A DNA stretch of 64,000 nucleotides from Alishewanella agri BL06 (GTDB lineage Bacteria; Pseudomonadota; Gammaproteobacteria; Enterobacterales; Alteromonadaceae), in the NCBI RefSeq assembly GCF_000272005.1, contig NZ_AKKU01000015.1:342433-406432 (forward strand), written 5' to 3'. Of the stretch, positions 54,162 through 63,101 are shown one piece after another. Below the pieces are notes generated by a model. It was not told where the DNA came from and searched no databases. It saw nothing but the letters and a program-made list of their open reading frames with translations. Made by a program: the position numbers and the translations under genes. Numbering within the stretch: the first letter of the stretch is position 1; each line of letters begins with the position of its first letter.

Positions 54162-57100
54162 ATGTCTCAATTACTTCGTATTGTGCTGATCCATACTCAC
54201 CTGCCGGGTGTGGTGGAATTACAACTGGATCAGCATACTAATATTTGCGGTACCAACGCCTCGGGTAAAACCACCTTGCAGCGGCTGGTACCGGTATTTT
54301 ACGGTGAACAGCCGAACCGGGTGGTGCCAAAAACCCGCAAAAAATTCGATGAATTTTACCTGCCTTATACCAACAGCTATCTGATCTATGAATACCGGCG
54401 CGAAGGCGGCGAAATTTGCCAGGTAGTGCTAACCCGGAAAAGCGACGGCGGTGTCGATTACCGCTTTGTCGGCGCGCCCTATCAGAGCGACTTTTATCTG
54501 CAGCACAGCAGCGAAGGCGCCAAAGGTATGAGCTACAGTGACTGGGCAGCGGCAATGCGCGCCCGCCCGGATGTACAGGTGTCACCAAAAATCAGTGCCA
54601 CCAGCGAGTATCGCAGCATTATTCAGAACGATGCCGCCGCGCTGCGCGGCAACAATGCCGATAGCCTGAAACTGCGCCGCCTGGCCAGCAGTTACAGCCT
54701 GGTTGCCAGTGGCCATAAACTGCGGCATATCGAAAAGCTGGTCAGCGCCGTGCATGCCAAAGAAGGCAAAATGGATACGCTGAAAGCGATGCTGGCGGCG
54801 ATCTTTGAAGAAGACGGCGTCACCCTGCCCACCACCAAGGTTAAAAACACCAAGGCGCGGGAATGGATCCAACAGATGCGGCAGTCAATGCGATTGGACC
54901 GGCTGCAGCAGGATTTTGAGCGGCTGAAGCAACTGGCGCAACAACTCGATGGCAGCGAAGCCTTGTTAGCGGCGCTGCTACCGCTGTTGCAGGACGATGA
55001 GCAGCAGCAAAAACAACGTAAAGCCGATGCTGAACAGCAACTGCATCTGCTGCGGGGGCAGCTGCAAACCGCCAAGGACGTTTATAGCGCCCAGCAGCTG
55101 GAGCTGAGCAGCAAGCTGGCCCAGGCTGAAGCCGGTTTACATGAAACCAGCGCCCGGCTGGACCAATTGCAGCAGCGCTATGACGACTACGACAGCAAGG
55201 ATATGCCAAAACTGCAGCGGGATACCGATGCCTTGCCTCTGTGGCGTGAAACCCTGCAGGAGCTGGCCGAGCAGTATCAACTGATGGTGGAACAGCATGG
55301 CGATTTAGAGCGCCAGCTGGAGCAACGCAAAGCCAAACTTGCCGAAGCCTTTAACCGCCTAAGTGAGCAACACCGCGCCAAGGCGCGCACCTTACAACAA
55401 CAAAAAGATCAGACCCGCGAGCAGCAGGAACACAAGCTGGCGACACTGGAGCAAGGCTTCCAGGGCCGCCTGCAAGAGGCCCAGCAGCAATATGCCGACC
55501 AGCTAACCCAGCTAAGCAGCCAGATCGCCGTATTACAAAGCCAGCTTAGCAGCCCGGCTTTAACCGAAGAGGAGCTGGAAGCGCAGCGCGTTGCCGAGCT
55601 GCGGCTGGAGCAAGCGCAGCAACAGGCACAGCAGCAGGCCCGGCAACTGCAGCAATTACAGCAACAGTATCAGAAAGCCCGCGAAGCACGCGAACAGGCC
55701 GATCAACAACTGGAGCAAGGCCGCAAAGCGCTGCACAGTGCTGAGCAACAGCTACAGCAACTACACCGCCAGCTAAGCCCGGAGCAAGGCAGTCTGCGGC
55801 ATTTCCTGCGCCTGCACTACAATGGCTGGGAGCAAAAACTCGGTAAGGTGCTGGACGAGCGCCTGCTGGACCGGCAGGATTTACAGCCGCATCTGAACGA
55901 GCTTAGCGACAACCTCTATGGCCTGACGCTGGAGCTGACTGCCATTGATACCCCGGATTATGCCCAGGATGAGACCGCGATCCGCCACCGTATTCAGGCT
56001 GCCGAGCAGCAGGTGCAACAACTGCAAAGCCAGAAACAGCAGGCCGAAAAGCTGTTAAAAGAGCGCTTTGAGCAAGCTGAGCTATTGCGGGCCCAGGTCG
56101 AGCAGGCAGAGTGGCAGTTTACCCAGTACGAGCAGAATATCGAGTACGCCCGAGATGCCCGTAACCGCCTGCAGGCACAGCAGCGTGAGCTGGTGACCCA
56201 GCGTCAGGCAAAAGTTAAAGCCGAGCTGTCTGCCCAGCAGCAGCTGCTGGAAAAAACTAAGCAGCAACAGCAGCAGGATCTGCAGGCGCTAAAAGACGAT
56301 CATCACAGCCAGCGCATGGAGCTGAAAGCCGACTGGCAGGCTGAGCTACAGGTGTTTGACGAGCAGATCGACGAGCTGGAACGGCAACTTGAACGCAAGC
56401 GCGATGATAACCAACAACAAATTAAAGAGCTGCAGCAAGCCTTTAATGAAGAACTGTCGGCGAAAGGCATCGACCCGCGTCGCCTGACCGAGCTAAAACA
56501 GAAACAGGATCAGCTACGCAGCGAGATCAAAGCCGTTGAGATCCGTCAGGATGAACTAACCGCCTGGCAAAGCTTTATGGCGCTGGACTGGCAGAAACTG
56601 CGGCCACAGCTACTGGAACAGGAAACCGGCTTAAAGCAACAGCTGCGTAGCAGCAAGCAGGCGCTGGAGCAGTTAAAAACCGAATACAGCGCGAGCAGCA
56701 AACAGCTGGAAGAACAAAAGCGCAGCGTGCAGGAGCAGATGCAGCAAGCCGAGCACTTACTGGCGCAGTTAAAGCCCGTGCTCTACAAGTTGCAGGAACT
56801 GCAGCTGGCCAGTATTAGCCCGGCCGCGGCGAACCCGAGTGCAGATATCATTGAACGTTTGGCCCGGGCTAATGAAGCACTGGAGCAACGTAACAAACTG
56901 GAAAGCCTGCTGAAACAAGCATTGGCGCAGTTTGAGGGCATGCTTAGTAAAGACGCCGGCCCGGAGTTCCTCGACCGGCTGGAGCATGAAAAACGTAAGC
57001 TGCCCGACTATGCGAAAGAACGCGACCAGCTGCCGATTTTGCAAAACCTGCTGCAAATTCTCAAAGATGCCCAGCAACAGCTGCTGGAAATGGGCGAGAA

Positions 57101-57827
57101 TATCGGCGGCGATCTGAAAAAATTCTTTACCGTCTTTAGTGATATTAACCGCCGCATTGCACTGCAAAGCCGCCGCTTAAGCGAAGCCGTGGCCGACGAT
57201 CTGGTACTGGAAGGGATCAGCAAATCTGAAGTACGGATTTTATCGACCATCGACGAGCTGGGTTTCTGGCAGCCGCTGAAGCACTTTGCCAAGCTGTATG
57301 ATGACTGGGGCGCCTCCGGTAAAGCCTTACCGTCGGAGCAGTATCTGAATGCGCTGGCCGATGTGGTAGAGCTGCTGCGCGCCGATGAGCAGTACAGTAT
57401 AGAATCGCTGTTACGCCTTGAGCTGCATTTAAGCGAAGGCGGCTCCGAGCTGGTGATTAAAAACGACCGTCAGCTACTGGAATCCTCCAGCCATGGTATG
57501 GCTTATCTGATTCTGTGTAAGTACCTGCTGGCCTTTACCCGCTTATTACGCGGTGCAGCTAAGGTCACCATCCACTGGCCGATTGATGAAATCGGTACCC
57601 TGGCCTATCACAACGTCGAGAAACTGTTTAAGGCCTGTAGCAGCAATCAGATCGTGATAGTCGGCGCCTTCCCGAACCCGGAATCCGATGTGTTAATGTT
57701 ATTCCAGCACCGCTATTTAATTGAGCCGGACCAGCAGAATAGCAGCCTGCGCCGCCTGAAACGTATTCAACCCAAAATCAGCCGCTTAGCCGAGCGCTTA
57801 GCCAGTAAACAGCAGGAGGCCAACTGA
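54162..57827 (+). CDS. SMC-like coiled-coil ATPase (MksB/JetC-like)
   Basis: A 1221-residue ATPase expected to form the DNA-engaging motor of a condensin-like complex. The N-terminal head has Walker A GTNASGKT (residues 30-37). A long coiled coil runs from about 225 to 920 with Q/E-rich heptads, and a hinge-like break near 540-600 (LRHFLRLHYNGWEQKLGKVLDERL). The C-terminal head has a signature-like LESSSHGMAYLILCKYLL near 1105-1122 and a Walker B-like stretch IHWPIDEIGTLAYHN near 1136. It is not MukB or canonical SMC; a SSHG signature replaces the usual SGG. It is the first gene of the operon, and its stop overlaps the next gene's start. Confidence 0.85.
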   Translation: MSQLLRIVLIHTHLPGVVELQLDQHTNICGTNASGKTTLQRLVPVFYGEQPNRVVPKTRKKFDEFYLPYTNSYLIYEYRREGGEICQVVLTRKSDGGVDYRFVGAPYQSDFYLQHSSEGAKGMSYSDWAAAMRARPDVQVSPKISATSEYRSIIQNDAAALRGNNADSLKLRRLASSYSLVASGHKLRHIEKLVSAVHAKEGKMDTLKAMLAAIFEEDGVTLPTTKVKNTKAREWIQQMRQSMRLDRLQQDFERLKQLAQQLDGSEALLAALLPLLQDDEQQQKQRKADAEQQLHLLRGQLQTAKDVYSAQQLELSSKLAQAEAGLHETSARLDQLQQRYDDYDSKDMPKLQRDTDALPLWRETLQELAEQYQLMVEQHGDLERQLEQRKAKLAEAFNRLSEQHRAKARTLQQQKDQTREQQEHKLATLEQGFQGRLQEAQQQYADQLTQLSSQIAVLQSQLSSPALTEEELEAQRVAELRLEQAQQQAQQQARQLQQLQQQYQKAREAREQADQQLEQGRKALHSAEQQLQQLHRQLSPEQGSLRHFLRLHYNGWEQKLGKVLDERLLDRQDLQPHLNELSDNLYGLTLELTAIDTPDYAQDETAIRHRIQAAEQQVQQLQSQKQQAEKLLKERFEQAELLRAQVEQAEWQFTQYEQNIEYARDARNRLQAQQRELVTQRQAKVKAELSAQQQLLEKTKQQQQQDLQALKDDHHSQRMELKADWQAELQVFDEQIDELERQLERKRDDNQQQIKELQQAFNEELSAKGIDPRRLTELKQKQDQLRSEIKAVEIRQDELTAWQSFMALDWQKLRPQLLEQETGLKQQLRSSKQALEQLKTEYSASSKQLEEQKRSVQEQMQQAEHLLAQLKPVLYKLQELQLASISPAAANPSADIIERLARANEALEQRNKLESLLKQALAQFEGMLSKDAGPEFLDRLEHEKRKLPDYAKERDQLPILQNLLQILKDAQQQLLEMGENIGGDLKKFFTVFSDINRRIALQSRRLSEAVADDLVLEGISKSEVRILSTIDELGFWQPLKHFAKLYDDWGASGKALPSEQYLNALADVVELLRADEQYSIESLLRLELHLSEGGSELVIKNDRQLLESSSHGMAYLILCKYLLAFTRLLRGAAKVTIHWPIDEIGTLAYHNVEKLFKACSSNQIVIVGAFPNPESDVLMLFQHRYLIEPDQQNSSLRRLKRIQPKISRLAERLASKQQEAN

Positions 57828-58447
57828 TGCTGCAACACGGACCCTTACTGGAACGCCTGCTGGCAGGCGATTTTATCTGCCGCATTACCGATGAAGATGC
57901 CTACCGGCATTTAAGTTTGGAGCAAACCCAGCAGGACATCAATCATTACCTGCGGCCGCTTAACCGCCGGCTGGTCAGTAATGATGACCAGAGCGTGTAT
58001 TTTCTTGGCTACTACGAGCTGAGCAAAGAGGCACGCGAGCAGCTGAGTCAGCAATTTGCGCAAACGGTGCAGTCACTGCTGCCGCTGCTGGAATGGTTGC
58101 AACTGGTACAGGAAACCCTGGGCCGGGATAGCGCCCTGACCGCTGGCGATACCATCAAGCTGCAGGAGTTTGTGCTACGTACCGAAGATAACCAGAGCCT
58201 GCGCCAACGCCTGAATACACTGGCCAGCGACCGCTTTTTTAATAGCCAGAGCGAGCAACTGGATAGTCAGGTGAAGCTGATTTTCCGTCGTTTAAAAGAA
58301 CATGGCTATCTGCTGCAGCCGCATGCCGACCGCCAGTACTATATCGTTACCGGTAAAATTGATTATCTGATTGATGTGATTCGCTTTATCCGCGATGAAG
58401 AACATCTGCCGGTAGAAGACACCCCGCAGCAGGAGGCATTACTCTGA
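57827..58447 (+). CDS. MukE/MksE-like (JetB-type) condensin accessory protein
   Basis: A 206-residue protein with winged-helix-type features, positioned and sized like MksE/JetB, which bridges the kleisin and the ATPase head. FICRITDEDAYRHLSLEQTQQDINHYLRPLNRRLVSNDDQSVYFLGY and IKLQEFVLRTEDNQSLRQRLNTL form its body. KLIFRRLKEHGYLLQPHADRQYYIVTGKIDYLIDVIRFIRDEEHL is a wing-helix end typical of MukE-like proteins. Sequence alone is weak; gene context is strong. Its start shares bases with the ATPase stop, and its stop shares a base with the next start. Confidence 0.75.
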   Translation: MLQHGPLLERLLAGDFICRITDEDAYRHLSLEQTQQDINHYLRPLNRRLVSNDDQSVYFLGYYELSKEAREQLSQQFAQTVQSLLPLLEWLQLVQETLGRDSALTAGDTIKLQEFVLRTEDNQSLRQRLNTLASDRFFNSQSEQLDSQVKLIFRRLKEHGYLLQPHADRQYYIVTGKIDYLIDVIRFIRDEEHLPVEDTPQQEALL

Positions 58448-59703
58448 TGGCGCCGCTGGATCTGACACCGGGCATCGCCTCCAACCTGTTTAATACCGGT
58501 GCTGAGCGGCTGGCTTTACTCGGCAAGTACCACAAGCAACTGATGCAGGGTTATCTGGATGGTTATGTCGATGAAACGGCCTTTAGCGAAGGGGCACTGA
58601 AAAAGCTGATTGCCGCCCGTATTTTGTGGCGGCCAGACGAACAGCAACCGCTGGCACTGCGGCCTTTAGTCAGCGAGCTGATCGCCAGTATGGTGGCCGA
58701 TGAAAACCGCCGCCAGATCAACGCCGACGTGGCCGAAAAACTGGAGCAAATCCGCAACCGGGTGCAGGCTTACCGCGATGCGCAGTACAAAGGCGACTAT
58801 GCAGTGGCCGAGTTACAGCTGCAGCGGTTAACTGAGCATGTGCATGACTTAAGCGGCCAGTTTGAAGAGGCGATCGACAGCCTGTGGCACCGGCTCAACA
58901 GCGACTTTGGTTTTGTCAGCAGTCTGGACGATAAAATTCGCGAAAACGAGCGCGCACAAAAACAACTGCGCCGCTTGCTCGATGGCCTGGATCTGCTCGA
59001 CTTTACCGAACTGATTGAACTGTCGGAAGGTAATAACCATCTGCGCAAGCTGCTGGTCAGCCAGCTGCAAAGCCAGTTGAGCTCGCATCATAGTAGCTTG
59101 CTGGAAGTGCAAAAACGCCTGGTCGAGCTGCTGGCCAAGTTCCGCCAACAACAATCGCGATCCTTACTGATTAGCAATATGGTGGCGTTTTTACGCCAGC
59201 ATCCAAAGTATCAGCCGGCCGATTATCCCAACCGCAGCGAGCTACCGGACCTGTTTAACCAGGCCTGCGCCATCCGGCCACAGGCCGCTATCGCGCTGGA
59301 TAAAGCCAGTGAACGGCAAATACTGGCCGAACTGGTACGCGCCCTGCCACGGCAGGTTGCGGTAACGCTGTCTGATACGCCAAGCGCCAGCTTTAGTGAG
59401 CTGCTGCAGGATGAAGAAATCGCAGCCCGCCAGTTGGCACTAAAAACCGATGTCGAAAACTTCTATTTGCGGGTGATCGACCGCGGCGGTAGTTTAAGTG
59501 CGCTGGAATATCTGACAGAGCAACAACTGCCCTGGGACAGCGAGATCTGGCTCTATCAGATCCTGGCCGAGTATCAGGCGTTACCGGTCGATGAAAAGCA
59601 GATGTTTGCTCTTGCTAATGAAGAAGTGAAGGCAAACTACTACAATGAATTAATGCTCATACAAGATATAAATATAACCTTGCAAGGTTATGTTAATGCA
59701 TGA
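58447..59703 (+). CDS. Kleisin-like subunit (JetA/MukF-type candidate)
   Basis: A 418-residue mainly helical protein, in the place of the MukF/JetA kleisin of condensin-like systems. The N terminus (LFNTGAERLALLGKYHKQLMQGYLDGYVDETAFSEGALKKLIAARILWRP) looks like a winged helix. A coiled-coil middle at about 95-230 follows, including an HHSSLLEVQKRLVELLAKFRQQQ segment. The C-terminal part (YLRVIDRGGSLSALEYLTEQQLPWDSEIWLYQILAEYQAL) is another folded helical domain. I do not recognise a named family with confidence, so the kleisin role comes from size, structure and operon position. The stop overlaps the last gene. Confidence 0.68.
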   Translation: MAPLDLTPGIASNLFNTGAERLALLGKYHKQLMQGYLDGYVDETAFSEGALKKLIAARILWRPDEQQPLALRPLVSELIASMVADENRRQINADVAEKLEQIRNRVQAYRDAQYKGDYAVAELQLQRLTEHVHDLSGQFEEAIDSLWHRLNSDFGFVSSLDDKIRENERAQKQLRRLLDGLDLLDFTELIELSEGNNHLRKLLVSQLQSQLSSHHSSLLEVQKRLVELLAKFRQQQSRSLLISNMVAFLRQHPKYQPADYPNRSELPDLFNQACAIRPQAAIALDKASERQILAELVRALPRQVAVTLSDTPSASFSELLQDEEIAARQLALKTDVENFYLRVIDRGGSLSALEYLTEQQLPWDSEIWLYQILAEYQALPVDEKQMFALANEEVKANYYNELMLIQDINITLQGYVNA

Positions 59704-60598
59704 TGCATTGGGGTTACAGGCACTAAACTGGCTGTTAAAGCTGGAGCAGCGCCTGCAACGCGACGGCAGCGCTACCATCAAAGCCGACACTAAGATCGCC
59801 GCTCAGGTGATTGCCTGGTGTATTGAACAGCAATTACTACCGGCACACAGTGCGCGCTTACCGACAGTGCCATTTAACCGGGCGCTGTTAGAGCACATTG
59901 CAGAGGCCCAGCAAGCGTTAGGGCAAGCCTGTTTCCGCCAGCCTTTAAGCAGCCAGGATCGACTGGAGCAAAGCTTACACAGCCAGCAAGAGCTAAAAGG
60001 CGCCGGCGCCAGCCCGCGCCAGCATAGAGTATTAATCAGGCTTAACACCCCGTTTTACGCTCAAGGCTTGCCAGCACTGCAGTTTAGCGATCTCGACTGG
60101 CAGCAAATACTGCTCAGCGCCTATGACGCCTTATTAGTGGTCGAAAACCTGGATTGCTTCTATAAATTGGAGCGTTTTACGTTCACGATGCCGTACCCGC
60201 AGCCGCTGATCATTTATCGTGGCGATACACAATACAGCAGCGGCTGTGCTGCTCTCTGTGATGCCTGGCAGCAAACCGGTAAACCCTATGTCTATTTTGG
60301 CGATGCCGATTTAGCAGGGTTAAGCATCGCCATCAGTTTAGGTTGTAGCAGTATGCTCTTACCCGAGCTAAGCCAATTTCAACATGCTGCCAGCCCGGCA
60401 ATGCTGGATAACAAGCAGTTAAAATTCCAACCCGGTCTAGCAGCCATGGCTATGCACCCGGCTTTTACCCCCTATCAACAACTGATCTGCCAACAACTAA
60501 AAGGCCTGCGCCAGCAACAGATGCAGGCGATGCCACTTACGCCGGTGCCGCTGCTAGCACCACCCGACGCAAGCGCACTTGCCGAACAAAAGTCATAA
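59696..60598 (+). CDS. Toprim-like protein (JetD/MksG-type candidate nuclease subunit)
   Basis: A 300-residue protein. The N-terminal half is helical. The C-terminal half holds Toprim signatures: Glu150 in LLVVENLDCF, then FGDADLAGLSIAIS with Asp203 and Asp205 (D-x-D). In Wadjet/MksBEFG systems, JetD/MksG uses this fold to cut plasmid DNA caught by the SMC complex. I chose the second ATG (59696), eight bases after AAGG; the ATG at 59690 is also open. It overlaps the preceding gene by 8 bp. It is a divergent JetD-like protein by layout; cutting activity is inferred. Confidence 0.75.
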   Translation: MHDALGLQALNWLLKLEQRLQRDGSATIKADTKIAAQVIAWCIEQQLLPAHSARLPTVPFNRALLEHIAEAQQALGQACFRQPLSSQDRLEQSLHSQQELKGAGASPRQHRVLIRLNTPFYAQGLPALQFSDLDWQQILLSAYDALLVVENLDCFYKLERFTFTMPYPQPLIIYRGDTQYSSGCAALCDAWQQTGKPYVYFGDADLAGLSIAISLGCSSMLLPELSQFQHAASPAMLDNKQLKFQPGLAAMAMHPAFTPYQQLICQQLKGLRQQQMQAMPLTPVPLLAPPDASALAEQKS

Positions 60599-60619
60599 CC
60601 TGATGCTGCCTCGCACCCC

Positions 60620-60648
60620 GACTCCGGTATGCTTGCCGTACCGGAGTC
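60620..60648 (-). repeat. REP-like palindrome, copy 3
   Basis: GACTCCGGTA and TACCGGAGTC pair perfectly around TGCTTGCCG. It is reversed relative to copies 1, 2, 6 and 7. Confidence 0.85.
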
Positions 60649-60763
60649 GCAACCTGCGATAGTGGGTGAGAAACCTTTGCCCTCATGTGCAAACAAAGCT
60701 TTAGCGAAGAAAAGAAGCTTTGTGCCAAACGCTAAACCGCTCTCCCTAAAAGCACCAAACTCC

Positions 60764-60792
60764 GACTCCCGTATGCTTGCCGTACCGGAGTC
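60764..60792 (-). repeat. REP-like palindrome, copy 4
   Basis: GACTCCCGTA pairs with TACCGGAGTC (one mismatch), in the same orientation as copy 3. It is followed by GCGATCTGCGATAGTGGG. Confidence 0.83.
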
Positions 60793-60906
60793 GCGATCTG
60801 CGATAGTGGGTGAGAGACCTTTGCCTTCATGTGCAAACAAAGCTGTAGCGAAGAAAAGAAGCTTTGTACCAAACGCTAAACCACTCTCTCAAAAAGCACC
60901 AAACCC

Positions 60907-60934
60907 CGACTCCGGTATGCTAGCGTACCGGAGT
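60907..60934 (-). repeat. REP-like palindrome, copy 5
   Basis: GACTCCGGTA and TACCGGAGTC pair perfectly around TGCTAGCG. It is in the same orientation as copies 3 and 4. Confidence 0.83.
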
Positions 60935-61101
60935 CGCGATCTGCGATAGTGGGTTGGAAGTTATTGCCTTCCTATGTAGCTAATGCTTTAGCGAAGAACG
61001 GCTGCTTTGTGCCAATAGCCGATATTTTACTGCTTAGGCACTAAAGTCCGCTTTTAAGTTTCAGCAGAACTCCGACTAGCACCTTTAGTTTCGGCGCCGA
61101 C

Positions 61102-62421
61102 TTGCAGCGCTATAAACAGGTACGAAGCAACAGCAGTGGCACGGAAACCCTGCACTACATTGGTAAAACCGCTGAGGTATCGATAAAAGGCAGCACCACC
61201 ACTACCCGGTTATTTATTGATGATATTGCCATTATCAGCAAAACCCAGCAAAGTGGCCAAAGCACCGCCAGCGATGCGATACGCTATACGCTGCGCGACC
61301 GCTTAGGCTCGGTAGTGAGTTTAACCAATGAAGCCAATACGTTAAGCGAGCACCGTAGTTATGACCCCTTCGGTAAACCCCGTAAAGGCGACTACCGGCA
61401 ATGGAACCCGGCTACGTTAACCGGTGTGGTTGGCACAACGCCCTTCACCAGCCGCGGCTTTACCGACCATGAGCATTTAGACGGCGCCCAGCTGATTCAT
61501 ATGAATGGTCGTTTTTATGACTGTAATCTGGGTAGGTTTTATTCGGTAGACCCGGTCATTCAGGCACCGGGGAATAGCCAGAGCTTAAATCCGTACAGCT
61601 ATATAATGAATAATCCTCTGGCGGGGACAGATCCGACAGGATATACCGCGGAGTGTGTAGAGCAATGTCCAGAGCCTCCTAAACGCTCAGAGCCCAAAAA
61701 ACGCTCTGGGCGGAGTTTTGTTCAGGATATTATTTATCAACGACCAAATAACGGTGCTGTACAAAACACCAAGTCTATAGAGTCAAAGACAGATGCAGGA
61801 GGGATTGGGTCTCAACAAGATGTTTCTAAACAAGATGTTTCCAAACAAGATGGAAGTGTTGGGGATTTTAAATTTGGACCAGATGACTATAATTATTTTT
61901 TAGAATCCAATAGAAAAAAATTTAATGATGCTTTAACCGTGGTAAATGCGCTAAGAGAAGAATTGGAGCCATTTGAAAAAGAGATAGACGCGGCGAAATG
62001 GTTAAACGCAAACGCAGGTTATTTGCAGGATAGGTATGGCGCAGAAGTTGGAGCAATAATTGCTAAAGTTTACGGTGACAAAACTGGATTTAGAATAGGT
62101 AAAATAGTCACTTCTTACCATTCGAATTATGTTGACTTGAGTACATCAAAAATTCGAATAGATAAAATGGATTATATAGATGATTCTATTAAAAATAGAG
62201 CAGATTGGCATACACATTCATCTGGAAGTCATTTTGCATCATGGGGCGAACATAGAGATAGCGATAAAAGCTATTTCAGGCAATATGTCAGCTCAGTTGG
62301 AAGTGATGGAAAACCAAATTTAAGTTTGTATAACGCACCTTCAGCTAGAGCTAGTAGTTGGCCTATGACTAGAGACACATTTGATAATGCAAATACATGT
62401 CTAATTGGAGAATGCCGATGA
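61102..62421 (+). CDS. 5'-truncated Rhs core protein with polymorphic JAMM-like tip
   Basis: An Rhs-type polymorphic toxin fragment. The frame is open from about 61045 with YD-repeat-like text (FGADLQRYKQVRSNSSG) and no good start; a TTG lies at 61102. The Rhs core hallmark follows (YTLRDRLGSVVSLTNEANTLSEHRSYDPFGK, MNGRFYDCNLGRFYSVDPVIQ, NPYSYIMNNPLAGTDPTGY, to about residue 185). A linker and a variable AT-rich tip complete it. The tip has HTH (370-372), then Ser-Trp-Gly-Glu seven residues later, a JAMM/DUF4329-like pattern with Glu for Asp. Hundreds of residues of the usual Rhs N terminus are missing. A metallopeptidase role is inferred. The stop overlaps the immunity-candidate start (ATGA). 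Confidence 0.72.
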   Translation: MQRYKQVRSNSSGTETLHYIGKTAEVSIKGSTTTTRLFIDDIAIISKTQQSGQSTASDAIRYTLRDRLGSVVSLTNEANTLSEHRSYDPFGKPRKGDYRQWNPATLTGVVGTTPFTSRGFTDHEHLDGAQLIHMNGRFYDCNLGRFYSVDPVIQAPGNSQSLNPYSYIMNNPLAGTDPTGYTAECVEQCPEPPKRSEPKKRSGRSFVQDIIYQRPNNGAVQNTKSIESKTDAGGIGSQQDVSKQDVSKQDGSVGDFKFGPDDYNYFLESNRKKFNDALTVVNALREELEPFEKEIDAAKWLNANAGYLQDRYGAEVGAIIAKVYGDKTGFRIGKIVTSYHSNYVDLSTSKIRIDKMDYIDDSIKNRADWHTHSSGSHFASWGEHRDSDKSYFRQYVSSVGSDGKPNLSLYNAPSARASSWPMTRDTFDNANTCLIGECR

Positions 62422-62852
62422 AATACTTAATGTCAATGTTAGTTTTGTTATCTACTTTTGTTGAAGCAGATACAGGAAACAGCATCAATCTCACTAGCTT
62501 TTCTGAGTTGGGCGTGTTGAGTGAGGATATTAATAACCGACAAATCTCATTAAGAGGTTTCCTACTGAAAGACGAAGGGGAATTCTATTTTTGTTCAAGT
62601 ATGGAGTCTTGTTATAGCCGAGGGAAAGAGAGGATTGTAGTTAAGTCAAACGATGAGGTTCAGCGCTATTTATTGCAAGTTAGTGAATGTCACATGGAGT
62701 TAACCGGAATGTTTCATTCGTTAAATAAGAGTCAAAAAGGCTGGCCCATAACGGGGTATTTCAAAGTCGATGAGAAGCCAACATTTGACTTTAATCCGAA
62801 CTATCATCTAATAAACAAAAATTGCAGAGCCTACAACGCGATGAAAGAATAG
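62418..62852 (+). CDS. Candidate immunity protein of the Rhs tip, secreted
   Basis: A 144-residue protein starting at the ATGA overlap with the Rhs tip, with GGAG eight bases upstream. A Sec signal peptide (MKYLMSMLVLLSTFVEADTG) means it acts in the periplasm. Four cysteines in the mature part (CSSMESC, SECHMEL, NKNCRAY) could form two disulfides, and the SLRGFLLKDEGEFYFCSSMESC region looks like a small beta barrel. Rhs tips are normally followed by their cognate immunity gene, so immunity is inferred from position. A periplasmic immunity protein implies the toxin works in the periplasm. Confidence 0.62.
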   Translation: MKYLMSMLVLLSTFVEADTGNSINLTSFSELGVLSEDINNRQISLRGFLLKDEGEFYFCSSMESCYSRGKERIVVKSNDEVQRYLLQVSECHMELTGMFHSLNKSQKGWPITGYFKVDEKPTFDFNPNYHLINKNCRAYNAMKE

Positions 62853-63072
62853 CTTTGTAGCGGCTGTAGTGGCACTCTGAATTTCGCCACACAACTAGAG
62901 ATAATTTGCTGGGTTCACGAAAGATAGAATGTCTGCAAAGAAGGCAAAGCCGACATTCGTTTTTTTGTGATCGCCAACTTTGAACAACTGCAATTCGCTC
63001 AAAGCAGCGTTTATATGCCAAAAGCCAGGCTTCACATTAACTAAAAATACCAACCCCACCATCCCAGATCGC

Positions 63073-63101
63073 GACTCCGGTACGGCAAGCATACCGGAGT
63101 C
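63073..63101 (+). repeat. REP-like palindrome, copy 6
   Basis: GACTCCGGTA and TACCGGAGTC pair perfectly around CGGCAAGCA, preceded by CAGATCGC. It is opposite in orientation to copies 3-5 on the other side of the Rhs/immunity pair. Confidence 0.85.

Larger units (their letters stand above)
60614..61012 (+). repeat. Tandem ~144-bp repeats, three units
   Basis: Three units begin near 60614, 60758 and 60901. The first two are nearly identical and the third decays after about 110 bp. Each unit has a REP-like palindrome with ACTCCGG.. / ..CCGGAGT arms, then TGCGATAGTGGGT, GCAAACAAAGC and TTTAGCGAAGAA boxes and a CTTTGTGCCAA end. Because 144 is a multiple of three, a reading frame stays open across the array, but it has no ribosome-binding site and merely repeats. 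Confidence 0.85.

Noticed and set aside
54162..57827. Chromosomal MukB or canonical SMC
   Set aside because: Gene neighbours include a Toprim-like subunit, the signature motif differs, and the order does not match mukFEB, so a defence-type condensin fits better.
60629..60949. Protein-coding frame with 48-residue repeats through the tandem array
   Set aside because: It is open only because the repeat unit is a multiple of three. No ribosome-binding site or plausible domain; it repeats the palindromes in translation.
60614..61012. CRISPR-like array
   Set aside because: The period is about 144 bp and the bases between palindromes are repeated too, so there are no unique spacers. No cas genes are present.
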